Positions 35,806 through 46,555 are shown, counted from the first letter of the stretch. The stretch: DNA of 64,000 nucleotides from Przewalskia tangutica (GCA_029844215.1 CM056720.1:29753711-29817710), one strand, 5' to 3'. Notes: generated by a model from the letters alone, not told the origin. Numbers and translations: made by a program.

Positions 35806-37467
35806 TTAGAAATCAAGTTTCTTAACTTAGAAATCAAGTCCCTTATCTTTAGAATAGTTCAAGAATCAAGACTTTCCAAATCAAGTATTCTATACTTTTT
35901 CAAGTCAGGAAATCCTTGTTTACCTTATTAGAATTAACCATTTTTTTAACCTTTCTTTAAAAACGAGTGAGTTAATTCTCTAACTCAACCAACTTAGACA
36001 TTCTTAAAACAAGTCAAGTATATCAAATGAACTGACTTCATTTAAATCTCGTACGTCTACCGTACTATACATTTATAACTACTCATGCTCAAGAGATAAG
36101 AAAGTTTCCACATACCTCTTCGGTTCAATCCACTTGCTAAGTCCAATATGTCGTACGTAGTATGTCGACCTATAATGAACATAATACGTCTATTAGCTTC
36201 TAGCTTCAACGTAGAATATTCTAATTGTAAAGTCCATTATTCTACGGAAAATTGGACAGCACTTCCTTTGTTTCTACGTACTTTTCCACCTTTTCCAAGA
36301 CCCGTATTCATCAACCAAAACTCCACATTTAAGGCTCAACCAAATAGGTAACCAAAGGGGATTACACGCCTTAACATGATGTGTAAAATTCTGCCCCACA
36401 ATTAATATCCAAACAGTCCAACATTTCAATGCCAAATGGCTACAATGCAACAACAATGTAAAGTCTTTTCCAATTCCTTTTTTCCATCCAAGTTGTTTAG
36501 TCTAACATGTTAAATAGCCACAATTGATTATAACAACTACAATCTTCAATTAGATAACATGCGACGATTCTTACTATCGACCAACTTGTATTTCAATTTC
36601 AAATGGCTAACAAGATCATTTCGGATTTAGGCTTCTAATATCCATAACACGTATTAATCTTCAATACATATATCTCATGTTTGTTAAAATGTATAACTAC
36701 AACAATAAGAAATCTCCAATCACTTAAGAGGACAAAGTGGTTTCCTTGATAAGCCCAAAATAGTCCAACAATCTCGCCCACTTTAGCCCTCTTTACGAAA
36801 TTCTTCTTCCCACTAAAATCATCTCTATGAACCCCCTACAAGCTCACCCACATATTTCCTTCTTGTTGCCTTTCCAAAAATCTCATTTAGGCTTAGGGTT
36901 TTAACCATTTGAGAGAGAAGGGAAGAGAAGAGCAATTTTGGGTGAAGTCTTGGAGATGATTCTAATCTAGCAAGAGTTTGTCATATATAGCCTTTATCTT
37001 GTTATACAAGTTGGTAGGGACACTTGTCGCCCTCCCATAGGTTCTTTACATAAATATCTTCTAATTTTGCCCCATTTCCGCAAAAACTCCCGCCTCGGTG
37101 CCGCGGCCCTGCAGCCGGCGCCAGCGGCTGCAACTTCGCACAATTCAGGTTTCGCGCCTCGCAGCCACTGCGCGGCGCCGACCTGTCTCTTCTGTCAGTT
37201 GATCTTGTAACGTCCATAACTTGCTATTCCAATGTCCTACCGACGAGCGGTTTGTTGCGTTGTAAACTTGACTCAATGAACTTCATATTAGGCTTTTTAA
37301 ACACCTAAAAACTCTCAATATACTAGGAGATATACTGCTCCAAATTTAACTGAAAATCTGTCTAAAAAAATTTCTGCCAACAACTTTTTTTTTCTTTTTT
37401 CCAAATTCGAATCTTATTTCCTTTCGTACGTTCTCATCTCATCCTCTTGGAATTATGGGGCGTAACA
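35806..37467 (-). mobile_element. Q1: distal part of a solo LTR
   Basis: Minus-strand LTR end, finishing GGGGCGTAACA at 37467. It is followed by TTACT and resumed gag coding sequence. It is the missing right half of the LTR type whose left half is Q2 (41393-43566); the two share the AGAAATCAAGTTTCTTAACTT block. Contains a GC-rich patch (37082-37200) unlike its AT-rich surroundings and a weak TATATA near 36984. Confidence 0.8.
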
Positions 37468-38029
37468 TTACTGCATGCCTGGGAGTGGCCCTTCAGCCAT
37501 GTATGGATATGCCAAGATGCAGGCATATGCACAGGGGATTGAGGACAGAGAGAGAGAGGACCAACCAGACCGAGGCCAGCCTAAGAGGGCTAGGACAACA
37601 GGGTTCCAGTGTAACTTTCGAGGCGGACAACCTCAGCAGCAGGCTAGGTCTATATTTCAGCCGACACAGAGTGCTCCTTCCCGGCCTTTTGGCAGGAAGT
37701 TTGATCGTCGGGGGTATTCGGGAGCAGGTCAGGGCTCCAGGGCTGCAGGTTAACAGATGCCTGAGGGTAGTATCCAGGGGAAGCCACCTTTGCCACGGTG
37801 TGGTCGTTGTGGTAGATTCCATTTTGGGGAGTGTCGTACTACTTCGACAACTTGTTATGCTTGCAGCCAGCAGGGCCATTTGGTGAGAGACTGTCCGACC
37901 AGAGATAGCACTGGTGGGATATTACAGTCTACTGTGTCAGTTGAGGGTTCTTCGCCTTCAATAGCTAGGCAGGATGTTCATGCACCGGCAGGCCGTGACA
38001 GAGGTCGTGGTGGGAGTTCCCAGTTTTAG
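37468..38029 (+). pseudogene. gag: P gag 3' part
   Basis: Begins with TTACT, the duplicate of the bases before Q2, and resumes gag at the LQP.MD region. One frame runs from 37475 to 38029 with a single TAA at 37751-37753. It contains MQAYAQGIEDRERED, a Gln/Arg-rich linker, a first knuckle (CGRCGRFHFGEC) and a canonical second knuckle (CYACSQQGHLVRDC), then a Gly/Arg-rich tail ending at TAG. It is the best-preserved nucleocapsid of the gag-only elements. No protease follows. Confidence 0.85.
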
Positions 38030-38366
38030 CGGTCCTTTGAACCGCCTATATGATTTCAGGTAGATCTTTGACCCCTTTAGAGACTTGTATGCATGATAAG
38101 GTTGTTGTAAGTTTAAGTGTCATGAACAGATGATATTGATACTATGTATGTATGCTAGAGTAACTTGGAAGTACGAAAAGATAATCCTTTTAGGCCATGA
38201 ATGGGAGTAAATAGTGATGGTGCACACTTTGGATTTGTTTTCTCATTTGGCATATGATGGATGGATATGTGTATGCGAGGTATTAGGGCCTTAGGTGGCA
38301 TAATTAAGTTTCATTAAGTGTATTTTTGTAAGACTATACCGAGAAATATTAGATTGACTCCGAAGG
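38030..38366 (+). other. P 3' untranslated internal region
   Basis: About 340 bases without coding signal, beginning in a NRLYDF-like stretch equivalent to the gag-protease linker. Pol is missing. Confidence 0.6.
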
Positions 38367-38402
38367 AACATTCGGGGACGAATGTTTCTAAGGGGGGAAG
38401 AA
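38367..38402 (+). promoter_or_regulatory. P hairpin and polypurine tract
   Basis: AACATTCG, loop GGGA, CGAATGTT (38367-38386), then AAGGGGGGAAGAA (38390-38402) directly before the LTR. Confidence 0.85.
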
Positions 38403-40432
38403 AGTTACACCCCGAAATTCCAGGACATGTTTATAAGAACATACGTAAGAACTCAAATGTTAAGATTTGAGACTAGTAAAAATTTATCGGAATTATGGAA
38501 TTGTCGGAAAACGAAATATTGCGACGAATGGGAGGGCGACACGTGTCACCCCCCCTTGGTTGGACATGGTCGATTGAACCATGGGCTAAAGGGTCATTTG
38601 ACCATAAATAAGATGAGCAAGTCTTGCTAAGGCTAGAGCATGATATTGTTGACTAAGTCCAAGGGCCACTTGGCTAGATCTTTAAGTGAAATTCATCCAA
38701 GCCACCTATTTGTTCTAATCTTGGCCCTCCATAGTGTTATATATTCATACTACTAGCAAGACAAGTTCCCACACTTAGTAAATTTTCAAGAAAACTTGTG
38801 CTCCATTATAGAAGCTCTCGGGTTTAGGGTTCCAAGAGAAGGAAAAAATTTCGTTTGTTGTCCAATAATCTCCACACTTTAAACAAAGGTTCCTAAGGGT
38901 ATTGTAAGGGTATCTCAATAGAAATATCCCGGAAAAGTATCATTTTCGTATTAGTCGCAAGGTGAAAACCTAGTCACTTTCCTAGGTTTGGATTGTAAGT
39001 TAAAGGAAAATTGTTGATGATCTTCTAAGGGCTTCAAGTGGCAGATTGAAGTGTCAAGGAGAGGCTCTAAGTTGCTAGGGAGCGACTTCGGATCTTGAAG
39101 TTGGATTAAGGCTCGTTAAGGTAACAATCTTGTTCTCTTAGTGTTATAAGATTACATATTGTTGTAGCCTTACATTTTTACTAGCATGAGGTATATGTAT
39201 TAAGGTTTGATAAGTGATATGGATGGTGGAAGCCTATAGCCGAAATGGCACTGTGAGGCATTTGAAATTGAAATACAATTTGGTCGACAATTAGAATCGT
39301 CGCATGTTATCTACTTGAAGATTATAGTTGTTATAATCGATTGCGGCTTTATAACATGTTATACTAAACACCTTGAATTGAAAAGGAATTGGAAAGGTTG
39401 ATATGTTGTTACACCTTTGGCCGAGAATGGCATTGTATTGTGGACTAGTTTGATATCAATTGTGGGGCGGAATTTTACACGTATTGCACCCGAGATGAGG
39501 GATTCCACGTCCATGAGATATATATTGTATGTGTGTACGCCGACAGTGAGGTAGGATTCCACGGGCGCGTCACATGGTCATATTTTACACTTACGGCTGT
39601 CGGCAGTGATTGGGGATTCCACGGGCAGGAGATATATATATGTATTGTATATGTATACGCCGACAGTGAGGTAGGATGCCACGAGCGCGTCACATGGTTA
39701 TATGTTACACTTACAGTTGTCGGCAGTGATGGGGGATTCCACGGGCACGCTTTGATATTTGTGGGCTTGAGACCCTTACTGGACTATGTGATGATATTTG
39801 AGGGCTTGTGTCCGTTGCCCTGTGTGACAATTGTTCATGTGTTGAAATAGTCTTTAAAAGGTAAAACTGACTTTCATTACTTTCAATTTGGCAAGGCACA
39901 ATGTACTGTTATTTTGGTTATCATACATGTCTTCAGATTTATATAGACTGTTATGATTTCATTACAGTGTTTTCAGTTTCACATACTTGGTACATATTTC
40001 GTACTGACCTCCTTCGGGGGGCTGCGTTCATGCCACAAGTTGAGGTACATAGCTTGCTGATCCACACTCCTAGGATCACTGTTCAGTTCTTGGAAAGCTC
40101 CATTTCTCCGGAGGCTTTGTCTGTTGGTACGGTTCCCTGAGATTGTAGATTTATGTACATTCAGGGGTATGACGGGGCCCTGTCCCGTCACAGTTGTTAT
40201 GTCAGAAATTCTTAGAGGTCTGTAGTCATATCTTGTGGATTGGATTATGTAAAACAAAAAAAAAGGTAATTGCTTTTGGGTTACGTATATATTTTTGGAA
40301 GGTGGCCTTATCGGCTAGCCTGTTATTTATTTCTTTTGAGATGAATTTATTTTCCGCTACTATTCTCTGATGTATACCTGTAAGGGTGCCCAGGTAGGGC
40401 ACCAGTCGCGGGACCGGGGTCGGGTCGTGACA
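38403..40432 (+). mobile_element. P LTR
   Basis: Begins AGTTACACCCCG (first T changed to A) and ends GGTCGTGACA, 2.03 kb. It is shorter than its relatives because the GGGCGGAATTTTACACGT block (39465-39482) passes almost directly into the minisatellite, omitting the middle kilobase present in C and Y. G-box at 38540-38545; TATATATT at about 38738. It is flanked on the left by a 3' internal region and on the right by a 5' internal region, so it is an inner LTR of a tandem element. Confidence 0.88.
39490..39750 (+). repeat. About 124-bp minisatellite in P LTR, 2 units
   Basis: Two units containing GGATTCCACGGGC, ATATATATTGTAT, GTACGCCGACAGTGAGGTAGG and CGCGTCACATGGT, ending at GGGGATTCCACGGGCACG. 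Confidence 0.85.
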
Positions 40433-40436
40433 AAAG

Positions 40437-40448
40437 TGGTATCAGAGC
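40437..40448 (+). promoter_or_regulatory. P primer-binding site
   Basis: TGGTATCAGAGC, an exact 12-base match to the plant initiator tRNA-Met 3' end complement, four bases after the LTR. It is the reference form for the damaged sites elsewhere. Confidence 0.95.
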
Positions 40449-40495
40449 CAGGTAGTCCTCGGAAAGTGTCTACAGACCGTGTCTAGTAGAGTCTT

Positions 40496-40529
40496 GATTA
40501 TCGGTGTGTTGTGCACCACATCTATAATC
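40496..40529 (+). ncRNA. P leader hairpin with GTGCAC loop
   Basis: GATTAT (40496-40501) pairs with ATAATC (40524-40529). GGTGTG (40503-40508) pairs with CACATC (40517-40522) with one G-U. Loop TTGTGCAC is at 40509-40516. It lies 48 bases after the PBS and 112 before the gag ATG. Putative RNA dimerisation signal. Confidence 0.68.
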
Positions 40530-40640
40530 AGGAGGCTGCAGGACATTTAGGATTTGTTTCCATTCTTCTCTCTCTGATATCGTGCAGTAGAGATGTCACA
40601 ATAGGTTGAACCCTCTCTGACCTACTCTTATGTATCAGTT

Positions 40641-41392
40641 ATGCCTCCACGGAAGGCCTGTGGCCCGGCGGCAAGGCAGCAGCAGGAGCTGCTAGTGGTA
40701 CGCAGAGGGTTACCAGTACTCAGGCCCAGATTATGCCTGAGGATGTGGCTCAGGCGGCGAGTTCAGTTACGCCGACAGTAGTAGGGGAGCCGAGAACAGC
40801 CGCAGCTCCAAAGGTTCCGGTACCTGAGCCTCCAGTTCCACAGCCAGGGGCAGAGTATAGAGATTATGGAGAGAAGATCAGGTTACTGACTAGCATAGTG
40901 GTAGGGCAGCGCCGACAGGAGCAGGTAACTAACCCTAGAGCCGACAGTTTGCGGATTCGAGATTTTCTGGGTTGCCATCCACCCGAGTTCTATGGTTCGA
41001 GAGCTGAGGAGGATCCTCAGGAGATTATTCGGCAGTTACAGCAGACTATGCAGGTGCTTAGGGCCTCTGAGACAGAGTCAGTTGTGTTAGCCTCTTACCG
41101 ATTACGTGATATTGCGTTGAACTGGTTTGAGTATTGGGAGCTGTCTAGAGGTGTGGGTGCTCTTCCAGCAGTTTGGGATGAGTTCATAGAGGCCTTTCTT
41201 GATCACTTTTAGCCTTCTGAGATGAGGAGAGCCCGTGTTGATAGGTTCTTGTCATTGAGGCTGAATGGGAGGATTATCAGAGAGTACAACCTGGAGTTTG
41301 ACTCGTTGGCCAGGTATGTGCACACTATTGTGGCTGATATGGCGGACAGAGTTCACCGCTATGTGATGGGGCTAGACCGTTATATGATTACT
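40641..41392 (+). pseudogene. gag: P gag 5' part
   Basis: The ATG at 40641 (MPPRKA) is in a different frame from the main body, which is open from 40733. Body: Pro/Ala-rich N-terminus, then the gag core with FLGCHPPEFYGS, LASYRLRDIALNWFEYWE and DEFIEAFLDHF. A TAG at 41210-41212 replaces the TTG seen in Y. The same frame continues (RARVDRFLSLR, LEFDSLARYVHTIVADMADRVHRYVMGL) to 41392, where Q2 interrupts it. It is the N-terminal half of the gag whose C-terminal half is upstream at 37468, which can only be so if P is tandemly repeated. Confidence 0.85.
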
Positions 41393-42152
41393 TGTCACGA
41401 CCCGACCCCGGGCCCGCGACTGCTGCCCTACCTGGGCACCCTTACAGGTATACATCAGAGATAATCAGCGGAACATACATAAACTCAACAAGAAATAAAT
41501 AACAGGTTAGCCGATAAGGCTACCTCCCTAGATGTATACATACGTAAAACCAAAAGCAGTTACCTCTTTTTTTTTTTTACAAACCGACCCACAAGATATG
41601 ACTACAGACCTCTTAAGAGTTTTAACCTAACAACTGTGACGGGACAGGGCCCCACCATACCCATGAATGTACATAAAACTACAACCTCAGGGAACTGTAC
41701 CAACAGACAAAGCCTCCGGAGAAATGAAGCTTTCCAAGAACTGAGCAGTGATCCTAAGAGAGAGGATCAGCAAGCTATGTACCTCAACCTGCGGCATGAA
41801 CGCAGCCCCCCGAAGGAAGTCAGTACGAAATATGTACCAAGTATGTGAAACTAAAAATACTGTAATGAAATCATAATACATATAAAGTCGAGACATATAT
41901 GATAACCAAAATAACAAAGCACTGCCTTGCCAAGTGAAAGTAATGAAAGTCGTTACCTATGCAGACTATTTCAACACCGAACAATAGTCACACTGGCTAT
42001 GGACACAAGCCCTCAAATATCATCACACACCGTAAGTGGTCTCAAGCCCAAATATCAAAGCGTGTGGAATCCCATCACCGCCAACAACCGTAAGTGTAAA
42101 TTATAACCATGTGACGCGCTGGCATCCTACCTCACCTTCTACAGACACATAT

Positions 42153-42154
<2 letters not shown>

Positions 42155-42231
<77 letters not shown>
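42155..42231. repeat. (TA)n microsatellite
   Basis: About 38 uninterrupted TA dinucleotides adjoining the Q2 minisatellite. Exact length is unreliable in any assembly. Confidence 0.95.
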
Positions 42232-42232
<1 letters not shown>

Positions 42233-42234
<2 letters not shown>

Positions 42235-42680
42235 ATGCCCGTGGAATCCTCATCTCGTACATGACTTCATGGGAGCTAGTCCATGAGTAATAATCGCATA
42301 CAAGATGCCCGTGGAATCCTCATCTCGTACATGTCTTTATGGAGAGCTAATCCATGGAGTAATAATCGTATATAACATGCCCGTGGAATCCTCATCTCGG
42401 TACATGTTTTCATGGAGAGTTAATCCATGAGTAATAATCGTATATAACATGCCCGGAATCCTCATCTCGTACATGTCTTCATGGAGAGCTAATCCACGAG
42501 TAATAATCGTATATACCATGCCCGTGGAATCCTCATCTCGTACATGTCTTCATGGAGAGCTAATCCATGGAGTAATAATCGTTTATAACATGCCCGTGGA
42601 ATCCCTCATCTCGGGTACATGTCTTCATGGAGAGCTAATCCATGGAGTAATAATCGTATATAACATGGTCGCATGCCCCG
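42233..42680 (-). repeat. About 72-bp minisatellite in Q2, at least 6 units
   Basis: Units anchored on GCCCGTGGAATCC at 42237, 42307, 42379, 42451, 42520 and 42592, each with the dyad CATGGA...TCCATG. Decayed units continue to about 42840. Confidence 0.92.
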
Positions 42681-43915
42681 GAATCCCTCATCGTATAAGC
42701 ATGGCCATGGGGTAATAATCATATCCGGGAATTTAACCCTCATCCTGGTTGCATGCCCCGGAATCCCTCATCGTATAAGCATGTCCAAGGATCAATCACA
42801 ATGGAAGCGTACCCGTGGAATCCTCCGTCACCGCTTCTGCACGCCCAAGTAAATTCATTAACGAGATAGCCGAATTCTCCAACCGAGAGTCACTGCGGCA
42901 GAAAATATAATACTTGCACTCAAAGGCTATCACAAACAAGCATAGGCAAGTTCATAAAATCTTTAGACTTTCATTATCATACAAAGATGAATCTCATTTT
43001 ATAAACTCAAGGCACTTTCAGACATTTAAAAATCCGAGAATTTAACCCAAAGTACTATGTACTTCCATTCTTTTCAAAAGACTCATTTTCATATAAAACC
43101 CAAGATACTAACACCCGTAGTATCAAGGAATGTCTACATTTCAAACAAGTCACTACATTTTTAGAAATACATTTCTAGGTTTCTAAATCAAGTGACCCTT
43201 ACTTTAACACTTCAAGCAATTGATGCCTTTAAATCAAATTGCCCTTTCTTATTTCAAGTCATTTCTTTGTTTACATTACTAGAGAAAACCATCCTTTTAA
43301 CCTTCCATAAAGTTGTTATAACCAACTTCCCATAAAGTCGTTATACTAACTTTATGCTTTAGAAGCTAAGACATCTTTAACCTTTCATAAAGCCGTCATA
43401 ACTAACTTCACATAAAGTCGTTATAACTCTTTATGTCTTAGACAAATTCATTCTTTTTATGACCAAGAGACTTATACTTTCAAATCCAGTTACACAACTT
43501 TCAAAATATTTCAAGTTTCTTAACTTTAGAAATCAAGTTTCTTAACTTAGAAATCAAGTTTCTTAATGTTACACCCCGTATTTACAGGGCATGTTTTAAG
43601 AACGTACGTAAGAACTCACAAGTGTTGAGAATTGAGACTTGTAAAAAATTTATCGGAATTATGAAATTGTCGGAAAACTTAATATTGTGACGAATGGGAG
43701 GGCGACACGTGTCACCCCCCTTATTTGTGCCTTGGACGAAAATGTCATGGCCAAAATGGTCATTGACCATAGTCTTAGGATGACTAAGTCTTGCAAGTAG
43801 TGAGCTTGAGATAATTGACTTGGTCAATGGGTCCACAAAGTCTTGATATTTAGTAAGACCTCATCCAAGCCACCCATTTGTTTACATCTTGACCCTCCAT
43901 TGTACTATATAATAC

Positions 43916-43922
43916 TAGTAGT
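43916..43922 (+). promoter_or_regulatory. TATA box in Y 5' LTR
   Basis: TATATAA about 350 bases into the LTR, 205 bases after the G-box. Equivalent in the 3' LTR at 54870-54876. Confidence 0.55.
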
Positions 43923-45675
43923 AGCAAGACAAGCTTAACACTTAGAAAAAATTTCAAGAAAATTGAAGAGCAAGGGCTAGTTGCTCTTGGGTTCACTCCA
44001 CAAGAAAAAGAAATTTTTTTGTTTCTTGATAATTAAGCTCCACACTTTAAACCAAGGTTCATGAGTGTATTGTGAGTGTATCTCAATAGATAAATCCCGG
44101 AAAGAGAGTTTTCGTGTTAGTCGCAAGGTGAAAACCTAGTTGCTTTCTAGGTTTTGTTTGGAAGTTTGAAGGAAATTTGTTGGTGTTGTTCTAAGGGTCT
44201 CAAGTAGCGTATTGAAGTGTCTTGAAGAGGCTCTAGGTTGCTAAGGAGCGACTTCGGATTTGGAGTTGGATTAAGATTCGTTGAGGTATAATCTTGTCTC
44301 TTAAAAGTGTTACAAGATTATTTATATTGGTGTTAGCTTTACATGTTGCTAGCATAAAGTATATGTGTTGAAGCTTATAAGTATTATGGATTACTTGTAG
44401 CCTTAAAATCCGAAATGTAATGTAAGCCATGTGAAGTTGGATTACAAATTGGTCGTTTATTAGAATCGTCGCATGTTAATTACTTGAAGATTATAGTAGT
44501 TATAATCGATTGCGACTTGATATCATGTTAGGCTAATAACTTGGATTAAAATGGAAATTGGATAAGAATTGATGTTATAGTACCTCAAGTTAGCCGAATT
44601 GGCCTAGTAAGTTGTATTAAATTGATATCGTTTGTGGGGCGGAATTTTACACGTCTTGTAGGTGTGTAATCCCCTATTGTTTATTTCATTGATTGGTCCT
44701 TAAATGTGGCGTGTTTGGTTATTGTATTCGGCCTTGAAAAAGGTGGCAAAGTAAGTAGAAACAAAGGAGGTGCTGTCCGATTTTCCGTAGAATTTAGAGA
44801 CTTTACACGTATAATATTCTACGTTTGAAGTAAGGCGTTAATAGACGTATTGTGGATATTATAGGTTGACATTCTACGGGCGGGAATTTGTAATTGGCAA
44901 GTGGTTTGACCCGAAGAGGTATGTAGAACTTTTCCTATCTTTTGAGCATGACTAGTTACACGTATATAGTATGGTAGACGTACAATATCTTGATATCCTT
45001 TACTAGTTTTATGAATGGTCAAGTCGGGTGAGTTAGGAGATTAACTCGCTTCTTTGAAAGTATTAAGGATGTCTTAAGTTTTATTAAAGTTAAGGGACTT
45101 GAAGAGTTTTAAAGTATGTGATACTTGTTCTGTTTTAAACGTATAAGTCCCTTGAATAGGAAATTGTGTTTGACCAAAGTATAAAGTGAATATAACGACT
45201 TTATGAGAAGTTGGTTATATTTGCTTTATGGACAGATAAATGACTTGATTGTAATAAAAAGGTAATTTGATTTTAAGGAATCAATTGCCTAAGGTTTTAT
45301 AAGAAAAGGAGTCACTTGATTTAGAAACCTAACTTTATTTCTAAAGGTATTGTGACTTGTCTTGAAAAGTAATTTTGACTTGATACTACGGTTAATAGTA
45401 TCTTGGAAGTTTTATATAAAAGAGTCATTTTTAAAAGAGTGGAAGTATGTAGTACTTTGGGTTAAATTCCCGGATCTTTATAAAAGACATGTTAGTGCCT
45501 TAAGTAAACTAAAATGAGAGTGTATGTGAACAAGAATAATAAGAAGTTAGGGGGATTCTTAACTTGCTTATATATTGTATGATAGCCGGTTTTGTGCTAG
45601 TGGTATATTATTCATTACGGGGTCATTCCCCGGGCTTGTGGCACTTGCATATTCCGTGGATTTGCTACCCACGAT

Positions 45676-45860
45676 GCGAGGAATACCTCATGCGAGTCCG
45701 CAAGGGCTTATGCGGGTGAAATAGTCCCATGTGGGCGGATACAGCCTATGCGAGGAATACCTCATGCGAGTCCGTAAGGGCGTATGCGGGTGAAATAGTC
45801 CCATGCGAGGAATACATCATGCGGGTCCACGCGACCTATGCGGGTGAAATAGTCCCAGGA
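45676..45860 (+). repeat. Minisatellite in Y 5' LTR, 3 units
   Basis: Units contain GCGAGGAATACCTCATGCG, TATGCGGGTGAAATAGTCCC; starts at 45676, 45750 and 45805 (spacing 74 and 55). Related to the decayed array in Z. Confidence 0.85.
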
Positions 45861-46468
45861 GTAGGATTGTTTAATGATATCTTTGCGGGTGGTCCCGCTT
45901 TGATCGTGAGCTTCCTATTTTATATTGTAAGTATCCTACTATTTACTCATTGTTAGTAAGGCACGCGTTATCGTAATTTGATTATCATACATGTCTCCTG
46001 ATTTGTTTTAAACCTATGATGTAATTACATGATTTTTCCGCTTTTACATACTTAGTACATATCAGGTCTCGACCCTTCCTGGGCCGCGTTCACGCCGCAG
46101 GTGGTAAGTGTGGTGGACCTCATACTTAGGATCACTTATCGACGTCGAAGCTCCATTTCTCCGAGGCTTGTCTTTTAGTACGCTCTTCCCCGATGTTGTA
46201 GATTTATGTACATTCGTGGTATGGCGGCCCCGTCCCGCCACCGTTGTTATTCCTAGAGGTCCGTAGTCACATGTTGTGGTTTGGGGTGTAAGAACCGAGT
46301 TGTACGCTTTTTCGGATTATGCATATTTTATGGAAGGCGCGCCTTTATCGGCTAGCCTGTTATTATTGTCCAAATGTTGTATGTTGTGTATGTTCCGCTA
46401 TTCTCTCGATGTATACTGAACGGTGCCGTGTAGGCACTAGTCGCGCCCCGTTCGGGTCGTGACAAAAG

Positions 46469-46480
46469 TGGTATCGGAGC
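46469..46480 (+). promoter_or_regulatory. Y primer-binding site
   Basis: TGGTATCGGAGC, one change from the initiator tRNA-Met site. Confidence 0.9.
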
Positions 46481-46524
46481 GATTAGTCCTCCGAAAGTGT
46501 CTACGCATCGCGTTCAGTAGTCTT

Positions 46525-46555
46525 GATTATCGTGTTGTGCACCACATCTATAATC
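46525..46555 (+). ncRNA. Y leader hairpin, shortened
   Basis: GATTAT/ATAATC outer stem and palindrome GTGCAC (46537-46542) are kept, but the 5' inner stem has lost three bases relative to P (CGTG in place of CGGTGTG), leaving a 3-bp inner stem. This could be decay or sequence error. Confidence 0.5.

Larger units (their letters stand above)
41393..43566 (-). mobile_element. Q2: proximal part of a solo LTR in P gag
   Basis: Plus-strand start TGTCACGACCCG. Target bases TTACT are at 41388-41392, matching 37468-37472 after Q1. Interrupted at 43566 by Y. Contains a (TA)n tract and a 72-bp minisatellite. The rest of this copy should lie beyond the window. Confidence 0.85.
43567..46464 (+). mobile_element. 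Y 5' LTR
   Basis: TGTTACACCCCGTATTTAC... to GGTCGTGACA, 2.9 kb. G-box at 43706-43711, TATATAA at 43916-43922, minisatellite at 45676-45860, GC-rich hairpin near 46220, terminal hairpin. Confidence 0.92.

Noticed and set aside
37455..38029. Host CCHC zinc-knuckle gene
   Set aside because: The knuckles, linker and flanks match chromovirus gag and sit between an LTR end and a polypurine tract.
42237..42840. CRISPR-like spacing of direct repeats
   Set aside because: Units are contiguous and similar throughout with no unique spacers, and the context is a plant LTR.
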